Positions 1 through 12,200 of a stretch of DNA of 64,000 bases are shown here, in pieces. The stretch spans positions 23,466,918 to 23,530,917 of the forward strand of contig CM037833.1 of assembly GCA_021234535.1 (NCBI GenBank), read 5' to 3'. A program made the position numbers and the translations under genes. Position 1 is the stretch's first letter, and every line of letters begins with the position of its first letter. The DNA is from Stichopus chloronotus. Taxonomy: Eukaryota; Echinodermata; Holothuroidea; Aspidochirotida; Stichopodidae. Under the pieces are notes generated by a model. It did not search any database. It was not told where the DNA came from and saw only the letters and a program-made list of their open reading frames with translations.

Positions 1-79
1 GTATTTGGTGATTTTTGTTTAGGGTTTTAGCTGGCTGGTTGTTTTGATAGACGATAATATGTACAGAGGTGTTCTGTTG

Positions 80-85
80 TTTATT
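80..85 (-). other. Polyadenylation signal AATAAA for the NLR gene
   Basis: AATAAA reads on the minus strand about 140 bp past the NLR stop codon, a usual distance for a 3' untranslated region. Such hexamers are frequent in AT-rich DNA, so it is only suggestive. Confidence 0.4.
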
Positions 86-224
86 TATACAATAAAACTC
101 ACTGTACGTGTACATGTATATTCATCTCACTGATATAAGGCAGAGACAAACCAACGCTGATATATCACGACCAAAGGAAGTAGGGCCCTGACTGAGTTAG
201 GGAGTAAAGGATCATATATGAACC

Positions 225-286
225 TTAGCCCTTATTTGACCCCAATTCCCTCAGTATCTTCAGCCCCTCTTTCGCACCCACCATGA
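225..286 (-). CDS. NLR gene, last exon and stop codon
   Basis: After a 168-bp intron and the acceptor TGTGTCCAG, the frame reads VMVGAKEGLKILRELGSNKG and stops at TAA (225-227). The phase-1 junction with the previous exon is exact. It is short and closes the gene model near the left edge of the window. Confidence 0.62.
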
Positions 287-3200
287 CTGGACACATGTAA
301 GTACAGTTGATGTCTCCATAAACTGTCCATGAATCAAGTATTGATGAAACACTTCCACTTTATTTAATCGATGTTGTTTGTTCTTATTAAAATCTAACCC
401 TTTCTTGATGTTATTATTGACTCAGCATATACTCACGGGTACAGAATACCATACCTTTAACATTCCTTCTTTTAGCTTCTTCTGTAATAGAGGCCGGATT
501 GATGGATGGTGGCAGTTTACAGTTGAAGAACCTTGAAAATAATATACAAATATGTAAAACAGTAATGTTGACGTAGATATAAATGTGGAGTGTATTAATA
601 GAGTTGAATGATATTAACCGAGGCTGTTGTTCATTTCAGCGTTTAAATTATAGTTGCTAAATGTCTTCAGTCAGTGAGTCTAGTAAAACACGTAATTTCA
701 TAAACTGGTTTAACAAATATCAATTTTTAGTAGTGTTATGTAAATTGATATCCATCACAGCTTTACTAACTTACAGTCTGAGAAAAAAAAAAACGACTTT
801 TTTTTTTTTAACACAAATAAAATATTTGTTTGGCAGAAGTGAAAAAGAGTACTTTTGACAAAATTGTCGCTAGTGAAGCTTATGCGGGATAGCAGACACC
901 AAAGTGATGGCCAGTGATCAACATAATATAAAATAAATGAAATGCAGAGAGGATAAAGGAGGGATCCCCCACCCCACTACAAAAGAAGGGACGTATATAG
1001 TTTCCTTTCTCACTGCCAGTAAAAAAAAAATGTAAATGTTAATCTTGTGGGGTTTAGTTGTTCATTAGAAAGAGTTTCACTTCCATAAGAATGAAAAAAC
1101 AAAATTTTGGGGGCTTTAGTTGTTCCTTAAAAAAAAACAGTGCAGAAATAATTAAAGTTACATAAAATAGCCCTTAAGATCCTTCAAATTACAGTCCTAA
1201 AAGTACGGTATACTTTTGCTCACTCCATGAACGTATTCGTAACTTTCACCAAGGACATACTCAATTTGGAATCATGGTTTAGTCGTTTTAGATTCAGCCT
1301 CCCCCCCCCCCTTTTCCCTTTAATTTTTTCCTGTCAGAATTCCTAAATGCATATAATTATCACTTCATAAGTACGGTATACACTAACAAGTTAAAATTGT
1401 TAATTCAAAGTCCAGTTTTTCTTGATCTTTCTTAATATAAACTACGAAAGTCGTTTTTTTAGTATTACCTTTGAATTTATTCACATTTGCATTGTGTTGA
1501 CATCAATGCAAAATCATCATCTTATTTAATACATAACAATCTTTATCCTCAAGTGTGGGTTATATTAAATATATGTGCGTTGTGTGTAAGGAAAATTAAA
1601 AACAATGTAGTTTCCACTCCTCCGACAGCTATATTTCATGTTTATTTTTATCAGCAAAAGTACGGTTACATTTTTAAAACGTGTAAGTTTTGTCCCCACC
1701 ATGGAAAATATCTTTCATATTTTCTTTTTTTTTGCTCAAGATAGCATTTATGAATGCAGTGATGAGGCACAAACAGTTTGCTGTGCTACCAATGAAACTT
1801 ACTGGCTTTGACGTTACTGTAACAAACAGACCCTCTCAGTCATATATTTTCTTTAACTGCTAAAGAAAAATTGGTTCCCCTAACTCAGTTGACCGAAACA
1901 CTTCCCCCCCCCCAAAAAAAAAAAACACTTTCTTTTTTAGGGAGAGTGTGCTGTTTCAAATGTTGGATTTCCCCGATTTAAGTTTCGTTATCAATCAAAC
2001 AGAAACAAATTTTTGTTGTCACTTTTTTCCTTCTGTAGTGTGTGTACGTTTAGGTTTTCATTTTTCTACATGATAGCTTTAGTCTTTGCAACAATTGGCT
2101 ACAGCTTTGTGGTGAAATTTAGGTCCTTTCGGGAACAGAAAAACATTCTAACTTGTGTATTTTTTACCTTACAGGATTACGCACGTGTGGTTAGTTTCAA
2201 CAATACCTTCTCTCAGTAATTTCATTTTGTGAACTCCACCAACCCTAGCTAACATAACATTCAACGACATTGTTTACCAATATTCCTAATGGTCCTGTCG
2301 TATTGCTGTATAATCACAACTGTAATCAACTCTGTTATATCTTAACACATCCCAAACTTATACCTAGGCCTGTTTTCATCACTCTAAGCAACTCCCCCTT
2401 TCCTCATGATGCATTCTTGAAGAAACTATCATTTTACCTCTTAGATACACTTAAGGTGTTACTATACTCAGGTTCCTCAACAGAGAAAAATAAAACCTTA
2501 CTGTTTGAATGTATTTGTCATTGACTATTAAAATGAATACGGTACACCCGATGATGCCAGACTTATCATTTTGAAAAACCGAAACTAACAACAATGAATG
2601 TTTACTAACAACCCCCTCCCCTTCGTGACGAGATCCACCATTTACCTCTAATTTACACCCCTGGTTCATAATCTCCAAGTCATCGGGTTGGGACTATGCA
2701 TTGTAACTCACCGAAGCTCTTTAAATCTTGTTGATTTCATTCTAAAGTTTAATAATCCGGCTACTTCTTCCTCACTAATTTGTTGGTTCCCATCTCCATT
2801 AATGGATATCTTCTCCACCGATGATAGGCTGGATATACAAAGACCGGACTCAAGTCTGATGTTATCACCGTCGAACCCTCTGAAGGACCATCGCAGGTTC
2901 AGCTCAGCTATCGGTATCTGAGGAATAGGAAAGATAGATCAGAAAACCGATTACCATAATTAATAAATATAGGCCTATACCAATATGGTCATAATTAATC
3001 TTTAACCACAACAGTATTGTTGAGGGTTCGAGAGGACATCGCTTTTTTGTTTTTGTTTTTTGCTTTAAGTACATAAAATATTTGGAATACCCAAAAGCAA
3101 ATCAAATTACATATGTAAAATGCAACAGGCAGTTTGACTTTTATTGATTAACTGGTACTGTGTGTTGATATATGCCTTCAAAGTCTTAAAATAAATTTAA

Positions 3201-6200
3201 AATATTTGATGTAGATCAACCCTTTAAAAAGGAAAAAAAAATGTAAGCTACTCTGTAATAAAAGTAATTGCTTAAGTCGTGAATATATATGTACGTAAAT
3301 AGACATGTAGAAAGCTATATATGATCTTGCACGATTAATTTATCAACTATCAGACCTACACAAATTAGCTCAGCTAACCGGAGTGTAATATTAATTTTCT
3401 GCCGTGAGTATCCCGTTACAAAAGGTTGTCTTTCCCCGGAGATATTGAATCCGCTACTGACCTGTTTGCTGACTGCGTTTGCACACTGTTGTCTGCATGT
3501 GATGATCCGCGATAACATACAGCATGTAAACGTTATTCGTATATCTACATTTATCACAAATCAATCCCGTATTACAAGTAAAACCTCCCTGGAATCTTAC
3601 AGTGAGCTATCGGTACACATAAGTGTCATGTGTAAACAACTATGGTTACTGTAGGCCTGTTCGTGACAAGATGGCCGAAGCTGCCGGCTAAATGATTATG
3701 AAAAGACGCTCATCACTTAGGCGACCCCACAGCGAGGAATAACAACCGGTCAAGCCACAGTAGGCTAAAATTCCAGTATTACAGATCTTCTAACAGTGGG
3801 AGTGAATATTCTAGTCTATAGGCCAAGCTTAAGTTCAATTGTCGTTACGTAGCTAAAGTCGATATCTCATCAAACTCACTGGAACTTCGAACATTATTAT
3901 TTCAAACTCCTTCGTTAGTGAAGGTATGAACATTTAAATTGTATGAATACATGTTATCCACATAGTCATATAGCCTAGTGTATGAACGACGATATCCATG
4001 ATTAATTGCTTTTATTCCTTCATTCTGCGTTACTTAGTTGCAAATAAATAACTAAACGATATCTTACCATGAAACCAATCACTTTCCAAAAGATTAAAAC
4101 AAATATAGCTTCTTAAGTTTTACACTGTAAATCTTTCGTACTGACAGTGACACCCTCCTGATTCAAAACCATATGTTGCAAATGATGGAATGACAATGCA
4201 ACCTCGTGCACGTGTGAAGACTAGACTAGACTCGACTGGCAGTACGAACTCCCTAGGCCCTGCGTACACTAACAGTAAAGGCGCGTTCACACTACAACGA
4301 TATCGGATCGGATTGCGATCCGATTTTTTTTATTTTTAGTAAATATCTTCTCCATCTCTGATCGGAAAGAACCACGAATTTGTCAACTTGTGTAAATAAA
4401 TGATTTGTATCGCATGACTGAGAAAATCAAATTTATACTAATTATTTCGTGACGTCACACCGAGAGACAGCTTTTATTGGACTGCGAGTGTCCGATAAAA
4501 GCTCTCTGTCGGTGTGACGTCACGAAATAATAAGATAACATTTCATTTTCGTAGTCCTCTGGTACAAATCATATCTTTACACAAGTTGACAAATTTTTGG
4601 TTCTTTCCAATCAGAGATGGAGAAGATATTAACTAAAAGTAAAAAACAAGAGGGCAATCCACGGAGTTGCGTATCTCATCGCCAACATGCATTGATTTAA
4701 ATACAGGGCAGGGATTTGTAGTAGTTTACTGCAACCAATATCACAGAGACCTAGTTCAGGGAACTGGTTGTACATGAGTGGCAAATATTCTCCCAGCATA
4801 AAATGGTGGTAAGCATCTCAATACTGATATCTACTGTAAGATAGCAAACTTAAGGTTATAGCCTGGTGCTACTAGTACTAGGCTTAAGTAACGATAACTA
4901 ATGGCTCAAAAGTATCTGTGCATATTACGCTACATAACACAATTATAACACTGGGTAATTTCATGTAGGTTAGGCTTAGTTTAGTGGTTAGAGTTAGGGG
5001 CAGGATATAAAAATAAGAGCATCCCTCTTTGGGTATTTGCACATAAGACACCTATTTACCTGTGCAGGACCTGGTTCTGCTAAAATTAGTGTTCTCATAA
5101 AGACATTATCGACAGGGGTCAGTTCTGCTAAAGATGTTTTGGCTAAAGTTGAAAGGGTGGTGTCTATGATTGACCCAGATGCTGGCTCTAAGTTTGTTAC
5201 CAAACAATCATACAATTTCACCCGTTTACTATAAGAGTAATATACTGTATCTTCATAAATGTGTTCACAGGAACGGCCTTGCAAAATTTTGGGTATAATA
5301 CTTGGTTAGCTCTCAAGATATGGTAGAAATACAAATTTTGGGGCAAAATTGGCTTTTTGCTTCTTTTTTTTTCAAAAAAATCATCAAATTTCACTCTTGC
5401 TTTGGAATTCTTTTTTGCTCATTTTCGAGGAGCGCCCCTATTTTCGCCATGTTTGCTAGACTTGCTGTAATCGTTTAGTTTACAGTTCGCTTGTTGTTCC
5501 GCCTCAACAAGTTTGATGGTATTCAAGTTTATCTTCCTCAGAAAGTCTTCTCTTACGGGCTATCACGTCTGTAAGTATTTCGTACACCTTTCGGGATGTA
5601 AAGTTTTATTTATTTTTTACGCTTTATTACTACTTTCACCCTTCTTTGGTGCGTGTCCCTGGGCGGGTGGTTCTCGTTGCAGTTGCCATACACCAAAGAA
5701 CTAGAGAAAACGAGAATGACGTCACCGTAACTACTCACACACTGAACAAATGAAGCCGGACAATAATCGGCTCTGTTGGGCAAGAAACCTCTGAAGTCAA
5801 CGTTTCCCGTACATAATGCACCTACGGCCAGAGATTTTGTTCGTTCGATATCTAACTACTTCTTTGGGGAAAACACGAGTGAATGCAATCGTTTAATACT
5901 TTGAGAAAAACCAATTACATATGGGGAAAACTACTCCTCAGGATGTAACTTCGTGCGAGTTATGGTATCCTAAATTTTACGCGAATTCTTCTCCGAGGTG
6001 ACCTTAGCAGTATTACTGATAGTAGTTCCGCTACGTCACACAGTTGCGCATTCTCTGGCATGTAAACAAGCTTAGGCAATCAAATCAGCATGACACCCAA
6101 TGCAGTAGGACTGCACTTCTGTTGAAGTAGAAACGGTAATGTTAGTTTAACTTACGTGGCAAGGACTATCATGGATCACGGACGATAGTTTCGTACTCTT

Positions 6201-9200
6201 TTATGTATTAGTTAAACCAGAGAGTTGTTACAAGTAACTGGTTTAACCACTTCGCATTTTAAAGTATGATCATGAGCGATGCAAGTTACAACTTTGAACT
6301 TAACACTCATTTGATCTCTAGCTACATGCTAGTTGTACTGAATGCTGTACAGTAGCATACTTTTGAAGAAGCAGGACCAGTTTGTTCAATTAAAGGCGTC
6401 GCCACGCTTTGTTTGCAAATGCTGTTCTCAGTGTGTACTGTTTTTCATAATGAAAAAGAGGAAGGCTGATGAATTGCAGCAGGACAGACATGGAAGAGAT
6501 AACTATCTGAACACACTATCAGCCTTGTGGACTAACTTGAAGACTTGAACTGATCATGATGGTTTCATCAAACCGTCTTTGTCTTTTTGCGGTAACAATG
6601 ATGAGAAACTGTGAAACTGTTCAATTTGCAACTATCACTTACAAATTTCAGTATTTTCAAATCAGCAAGTGTGTTTCTCATTAGTTGTAATATGTGACAA
6701 GCATAAAAATTAATGTAAATAGCTTTATTTGGAAGAGAGAAGGTATTGAAATATAAGGTTTCCATGTTGGGAATGTTAACTTTGCTCCAAGAATGCTCTC
6801 ACTGTTGACTGATTTGTGTAACATCAAAAGTCACAGAGTGAATGTTCATACTGTGTTCTGTAAGAAGCTCAATGGAGGACTTTTGAGCATGCACATTTTT
6901 TCTGCAGTTGTCAATTTCATTTTTTATGAAGTCTCACTTTAACCCACTGAAGTTTCCCTCAAGCCATCCATGAACTTCTTGTTTAAGATAGCATCTCCTG
7001 CAATAGTGGGAAATCATGATTTGATATCATCTGGACTTGAAATCTGTGCAATGTCTTTGGTCTATGATGTTGTCAATTTGGGGGGGGGGGGGGGAATCCT
7101 TGGTTTTGATCAGACAGTTGATCAGATGTTGTGGGAAATTAAAGATAGTGGGTACAGAACCCTTAATAAGTTTTCTATCCTTGATATTGGTACTATTTCA
7201 AATGTGATATCATTCGTCTGTGAGATGTTTTCTGCATGTAAAGCTGTTTTTGGTTGGTTTCAATCTTTTCCCTTCACAACAGTAGCTATAGGTTTCAGAA
7301 AAGAAAGTGTCCCTACAGCATACAGGGCATTCTTGCTGTGTCCCCACAACATGCTGGTCATTCCCTCTGTCTCAAATTGTTGATCCAAATGCAGACAAGA
7401 TTACTTGATAAGAAAGGCATATAGGCCCACTAGCCAGTTGTGTTCAGTTTTATAATGAAGTATTGGGAATTGTGAAGAGGGGCTGTCTAATATCTATGTA
7501 GTACTGTATGGAGAGGCTGTTCCACAGTGTAATAGTTCAGGAGTTCGCTCATATGTTATGACTGTCTTTGCTGGAACTGAAGATTTTGAACAACTTGGTG
7601 CTGATATGGTGGATGTAAGTTATGTACGTTGTGTAAGTAGTTTAGGCCTACCTAGAATTTAAATGAAATGCAGCTCAGAGCAAAGTAGAATTGTAGAATC
7701 AGAATTTTTTTCATTCACTTTCATCCAACATTCAGGTTACCATGTGGAGCATAGCAGTGATGCTCTACAAGCAGGCAGTAAGTCACCATTTAAGATTTAT
7801 GGTCATCAATGCTATGTAACTCTGATTCACAATGGCCAAGGATTTACTGTAGGCTACTTCAAAAAGCACATTGTTCTTCCAAACGTTAAGTAAAAAGACT
7901 TCCAAGAAAGGTTTTTGTTCCTTAATAAGGACTTGCAAACAAAGACCGCCATTGATATTTTGCCCACCAGTATTCTTTTGCTTTTCAAAGTTGCCCATCT
8001 TATGCAAGCTAGGCTACTACTGGTTAGGATGCCTAGGGCTCGATCTATAGTCTAGCCTTTGTCAGCTGTTTAGGCTTTGTGATTAGAAATAAAATTGGAT
8101 ATTACCTCAAAAAAGTTTGCTAACAGAAACACAGCAGCTACTCCTAGACTCACAAATGTGGGCCTTCCGTTCGTTGGCGCACCCCCTAACTGTAGGCCTA
8201 TACGAATCCAGACAAATGGTAAGAATAAACACCTACAGGCGTAACTATCATCTTTTTCTTGTTTGATGACAGTATTATGCCCATATTTCTTTGTTACTGG
8301 ACATTTTACTCACATTCAAAGTTTATGAAAGTTGTATGAAGTATTACTGCGTCAGTAGGCGCGGCATTCAGAATCAGTAACGTTAGTACTGTAGCAGCGC
8401 AGACGCACAGGTGACCTTTGTTTACAAAGCATTTAACTTAGTTACAGGTTAGCGGTACGACTGATAGTTGCACATTGCATACCTCGCGGCCAAAAATGTG
8501 CTGAAATTTTTCTTTGTCAACGCATTGCCATAAAAAAAAAAAAAAAAAAACAGCAGGTTACGTTACCAGTAGAATTGTATGTTATTATCGGGGTTGAGCC
8601 GATTGTTAAAACCGAAAGCTACGCAAGATATCACCATTTTTGTGGCTTTCAACGTTGTTCACTTCTTTACTTCCATTGAATTTGTGTTACGCGCCGTTCC
8701 GTGGGAAACGTTCTTGCCCAACTCAGTAGGACCAAAATTTCTTGGCTTCACTTATCGCTCAATGACGTCATTCTCGTTTATCTAGCTCTTTGCCATACAC
8801 TCATTGTGGTTCCTTATTATACTTTCACTTATGTTAGGCCTGTTCTCTACAGCGTTGCCTGTGAGTGTTTGGGAGTTAGTATTTCGTTGTTCGTGGCAGT
8901 GTGCATTGCGCAATTCCGGGGCGGGCTTGAAGGGTGCACCTATTTAAATATTCTTCCATTACCCAATTTCGTGATGTGCTTGGAGGGTACACGTTTGCAA
9001 TGAGTTCACCATTGCTGTTTGCGTATGTTTTGTCTGTTTACTTACTTGTAAGGTAATTTGTCATTTCGTTGTGAGGTTTGGGTCATGTTTTTTGTACTAG
9101 AAGTGTTCAGGGTGTGTGAAGTAGGTATCTGTTGTGGGGTGTGTGCTTGGTTTTTGCTTTGGAGAATGTGCTTCTGGGTTTTCATTCATTTAATTTGTAA

Positions 9201-12200
9201 ATTAATTGGTCTAATAGTTCTCAAGATATGCTGGAAAAACCAATTTTGGGGCCAAATTGGCTTTTTTCTAAAAAGTCAGCAAAATTCACTGGATTTATCA
9301 TTACAGTAATATTATGTTGAACAATGTGTTCTCAGGTGAGTACTTACACAAAATTAACTTAATTGGTCTAATAGTTCTCAAGATATGCTGGAAATACCAA
9401 CTTGGGGGCAAAATTGGCTTGTTTTTCTCAAAAATCAGAAGAATTCACTGGATTTATCATTACAGTAATATTATGTTGAACAATGTGTTCTCAGGTGAGT
9501 ACTAAAAAAAATTTAAATTAATTGGTGTAATAGTTCTCAAGATATGCTGGAAATACAAATTTTGGGACAAAATTGGCTTTTTTCCTAAAAAAATCAGCAA
9601 AATTCACTGGATTTATCATTACAGTAATATTATATTGAACAATGTGTTCTCATGTAAATCCTTACGAAGCTTTAAGATAATAGGTCTCATAGTTATCAAG
9701 ATATGTTCGAAATACAAATTTTAGGGCAAAATTGGCTTTTTTTCTCAAAAATCAGCAAAATTCAGTGGATTTATCATTACAGTAATATTATGTTGAATAA
9801 TGTGTTTTCAGGTAAGTACTTACAAAAATTTAACTTAACTGGTCTAATAGTTCTCAAGATATACAGGAAATACCAATTTTGGGGCAAAATTGGCTTTTTT
9901 TCTCAAAAACCAGAACATTTGACTCGATTTACCATTACAGCAATATTATGTTGAACAATGTGTTCTCAGGTGAGTACTTACAAAACAGTAGGCCTAAGTT
10001 AGTTGATCTAATAGTTCTCAAGATATTCTGGAAATACAAATTTTGGGGCAAAACTGGCTTTTTTTCTAAAAAATCAGCAAATTTCACTTTTTTTACTTCA
10101 AAAATGATATACCTTGAATATTTCATTCTCATGTATATTTTTTTTGCAAAATTTTGCATTAAATACTCAGATACTTCTCAAGATATGCTGGAAATACCAA
10201 TTTTGGGGCAAAATTGGCTTTTTTTCTCAAAAATCAGCAAATTTGACTCGATTTACCATACAACTTTTACATCTCGCACATATTGGCATCATGCAAAACC
10301 CTACCAAGTTTCAACTTAATTGCTCATACACTTTTCAAACTATTCAGGAAAAACCACAATTTTGACAGGTCCGGACGCACACACACACACACACACGGGC
10401 ACATACACACACACATTGGCACGCACACGTTTTCATTTATACCACCCAACAGGACCCCCCTGTACCCATGGCCACTCTACCATGGGGTACCCCCGGGGTG
10501 TCGCTACTCACCCACTCCAAGCGTTTCCATGGCAAGCATTCTCCCATGGGTGCACAGTACAATATATAGCTCCACTAGCCAAGTGACTACAATATCTCAT
10601 CTAGCCCCTAAAGGGCGATGAGATAAAAATCGGATTGTAATCCGATCCGATATCGTTGTAGTGTGAACGCGCCTTAACAGTTAAGTTACCATGTTCAAAA
10701 AGAGAAAAAAGTATCTCATTTGAGTGCGCACGTACGTTATGATTGATTTGTGCAGCACGCGCATGTTCGTCGTGAGCATCTATGTTTACCGGGAGGAGAA
10801 AATTCTTTAAGGAAGGATGGTTATAGAACCTCCGTTACAATTAATCCTCTCTGAGGCCAACCATTACTGTTCTCATTAATTCCCTCTTATCAAAATACGT
10901 TTGTGAGGAATTTCTTTCTGTCTTTTTTCATCAAGGTGGCTATCGTCACTTACAACAAAATTAGGACACCTGGTACGTGAAAGTTTCTCTATAAACCTTT
11001 GTACTGTTAGTGAGAAAATAGAAACTGTCCAGTTAACTTTTCTGGAAAGTACGGTAACATAAATATTCGTATCTAAGATCAGTCCAAATTATTGTTGTTT
11101 AACATAGAATAATTTTGTCTCAATGACTGAAAAATAGCAGACATGAGATCCCTATATCAAGGGTGGGTACTTGCAGCCTCTGGCACGTGGGAATTCCGTT
11201 TCCGGCATTCTAGCATTTTGTTAAAAGGATCTGGTACGCTCCAACTGATGATGACGCTACTGCTCTCATGGTCTACGCAAAAATGCTTACGACTTTGACC
11301 AGAATCCTCACCCCAGCTTGAAAACCTTTGATGGTGCCTTGGCACTATGCGTCACTCAGTATATTTCCAGGTGGTGTCCTGGTAATGTCTGTTTGCATTC
11401 CATTACCTTACCTTCTGCATATTCGTTGTTTTTTGTTTTCTTTTTTATTTTGAAATTTCGCTGAAGATTTTGGATAGCTCTAGTTAGATGTGTTGCTGAA
11501 AATTCCCTTACATGTAATGTCACTTGACATAAATTGTTCAAATTGCAGGCATGATGTCACTATTTTAAAGCAGCCCAAAACACGCGAGAAAGCGCTGTTA
11601 CCTGCTTTCTGGGGAGTTTGTAAAACCCTACAATTCATTGTACCCTATACACGCCAAATATGGTGGCGCTCCTAGTGAACATATTTCCTGCTAATTGTTA
11701 CAAACAAACAAGGTGTCACTGTAATCGAGGGCGCTCTTTGGAAACTGTGTTACAATATTTGCTTCCTATTCCAATAATGGCAGTTGACTTGTTGACGACT
11801 TATCAATATTTCGAACCGTCGTTTACTACTTGCAGATTGATTCAACATTATTGTGTATCTTTTCACTGACCTTTCAAACAGAAGTGACTTCTGGTTTAAA
11901 GGCTGATTCACTCTGTTGAGATTTCCGTCTCTCTTTCCACACAATAATTACTTCTCTAATGAATTATGAGGTAAATGCAGAATAACTTATAGAAGTAAAG
12001 TCCTTAAGGGATAATGTTTACTGTTTACCACATTTTTTATTGACTGTGCTTCAAGTGTTTTGTCCAAAGTCCATACAAATTCTGCTAATAAATTACATCT
12101 TTACCGCATTCACTCAGTGTTCAATTTATGTTACGTTCCATGTTTCAGATTCCTGCATTATGAAGAATAAAATGAAGGTTCATAATGACCTGACTTTTGT

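Larger units (their letters stand above)
5690..8800 (-). mobile_element. Decayed P-element (THAP-type) transposon
   Basis: About 3.1 kb bounded by imperfect inverted repeats. 5690-5812 matches the complement of 8695-8800, with shared blocks AACGAGAATGACGTCA, TTGGGCAAGAA and CGTTTCCC. Minus-strand reading between them shows a THAP zinc-finger end and a P-type transposase core (separate entries), in the right order and strand. The size, ends and contents fit the P-element superfamily. The outer limits and target duplication could not be placed. The coding parts are broken by stops and shifts, so it is not autonomous. Confidence 0.68.
4277..10674. mobile_element. 6.4 kb composite DNA transposon with inverted ends and TAACAGT flanks
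   Basis: The left end (4277-4326) and right end (10626-10674) are inverted repeats of about 49 bp with two mismatches in the overlap. Both start (A)AAGGCGCGTTCACACTAC and contain the palindromic GGATCGGATT...AATCCGAT. The 7-mer TAACAGT occurs directly outside each end (4270-4276 and 10675-10681), which fits a target-site duplication. Inside, in order: a foldback segment, one satellite unit, a decayed P-element, a 160-bp satellite array and a CA repeat. The outer ends resemble a MITE that has been expanded by later insertions. The family is not identified. Confidence 0.75.

Noticed and set aside
6970..7383. 137-codon plus-strand frame with a glycine run
   Set aside because: The other strand reads as a THAP fragment; the glycines come from a G14 tract.
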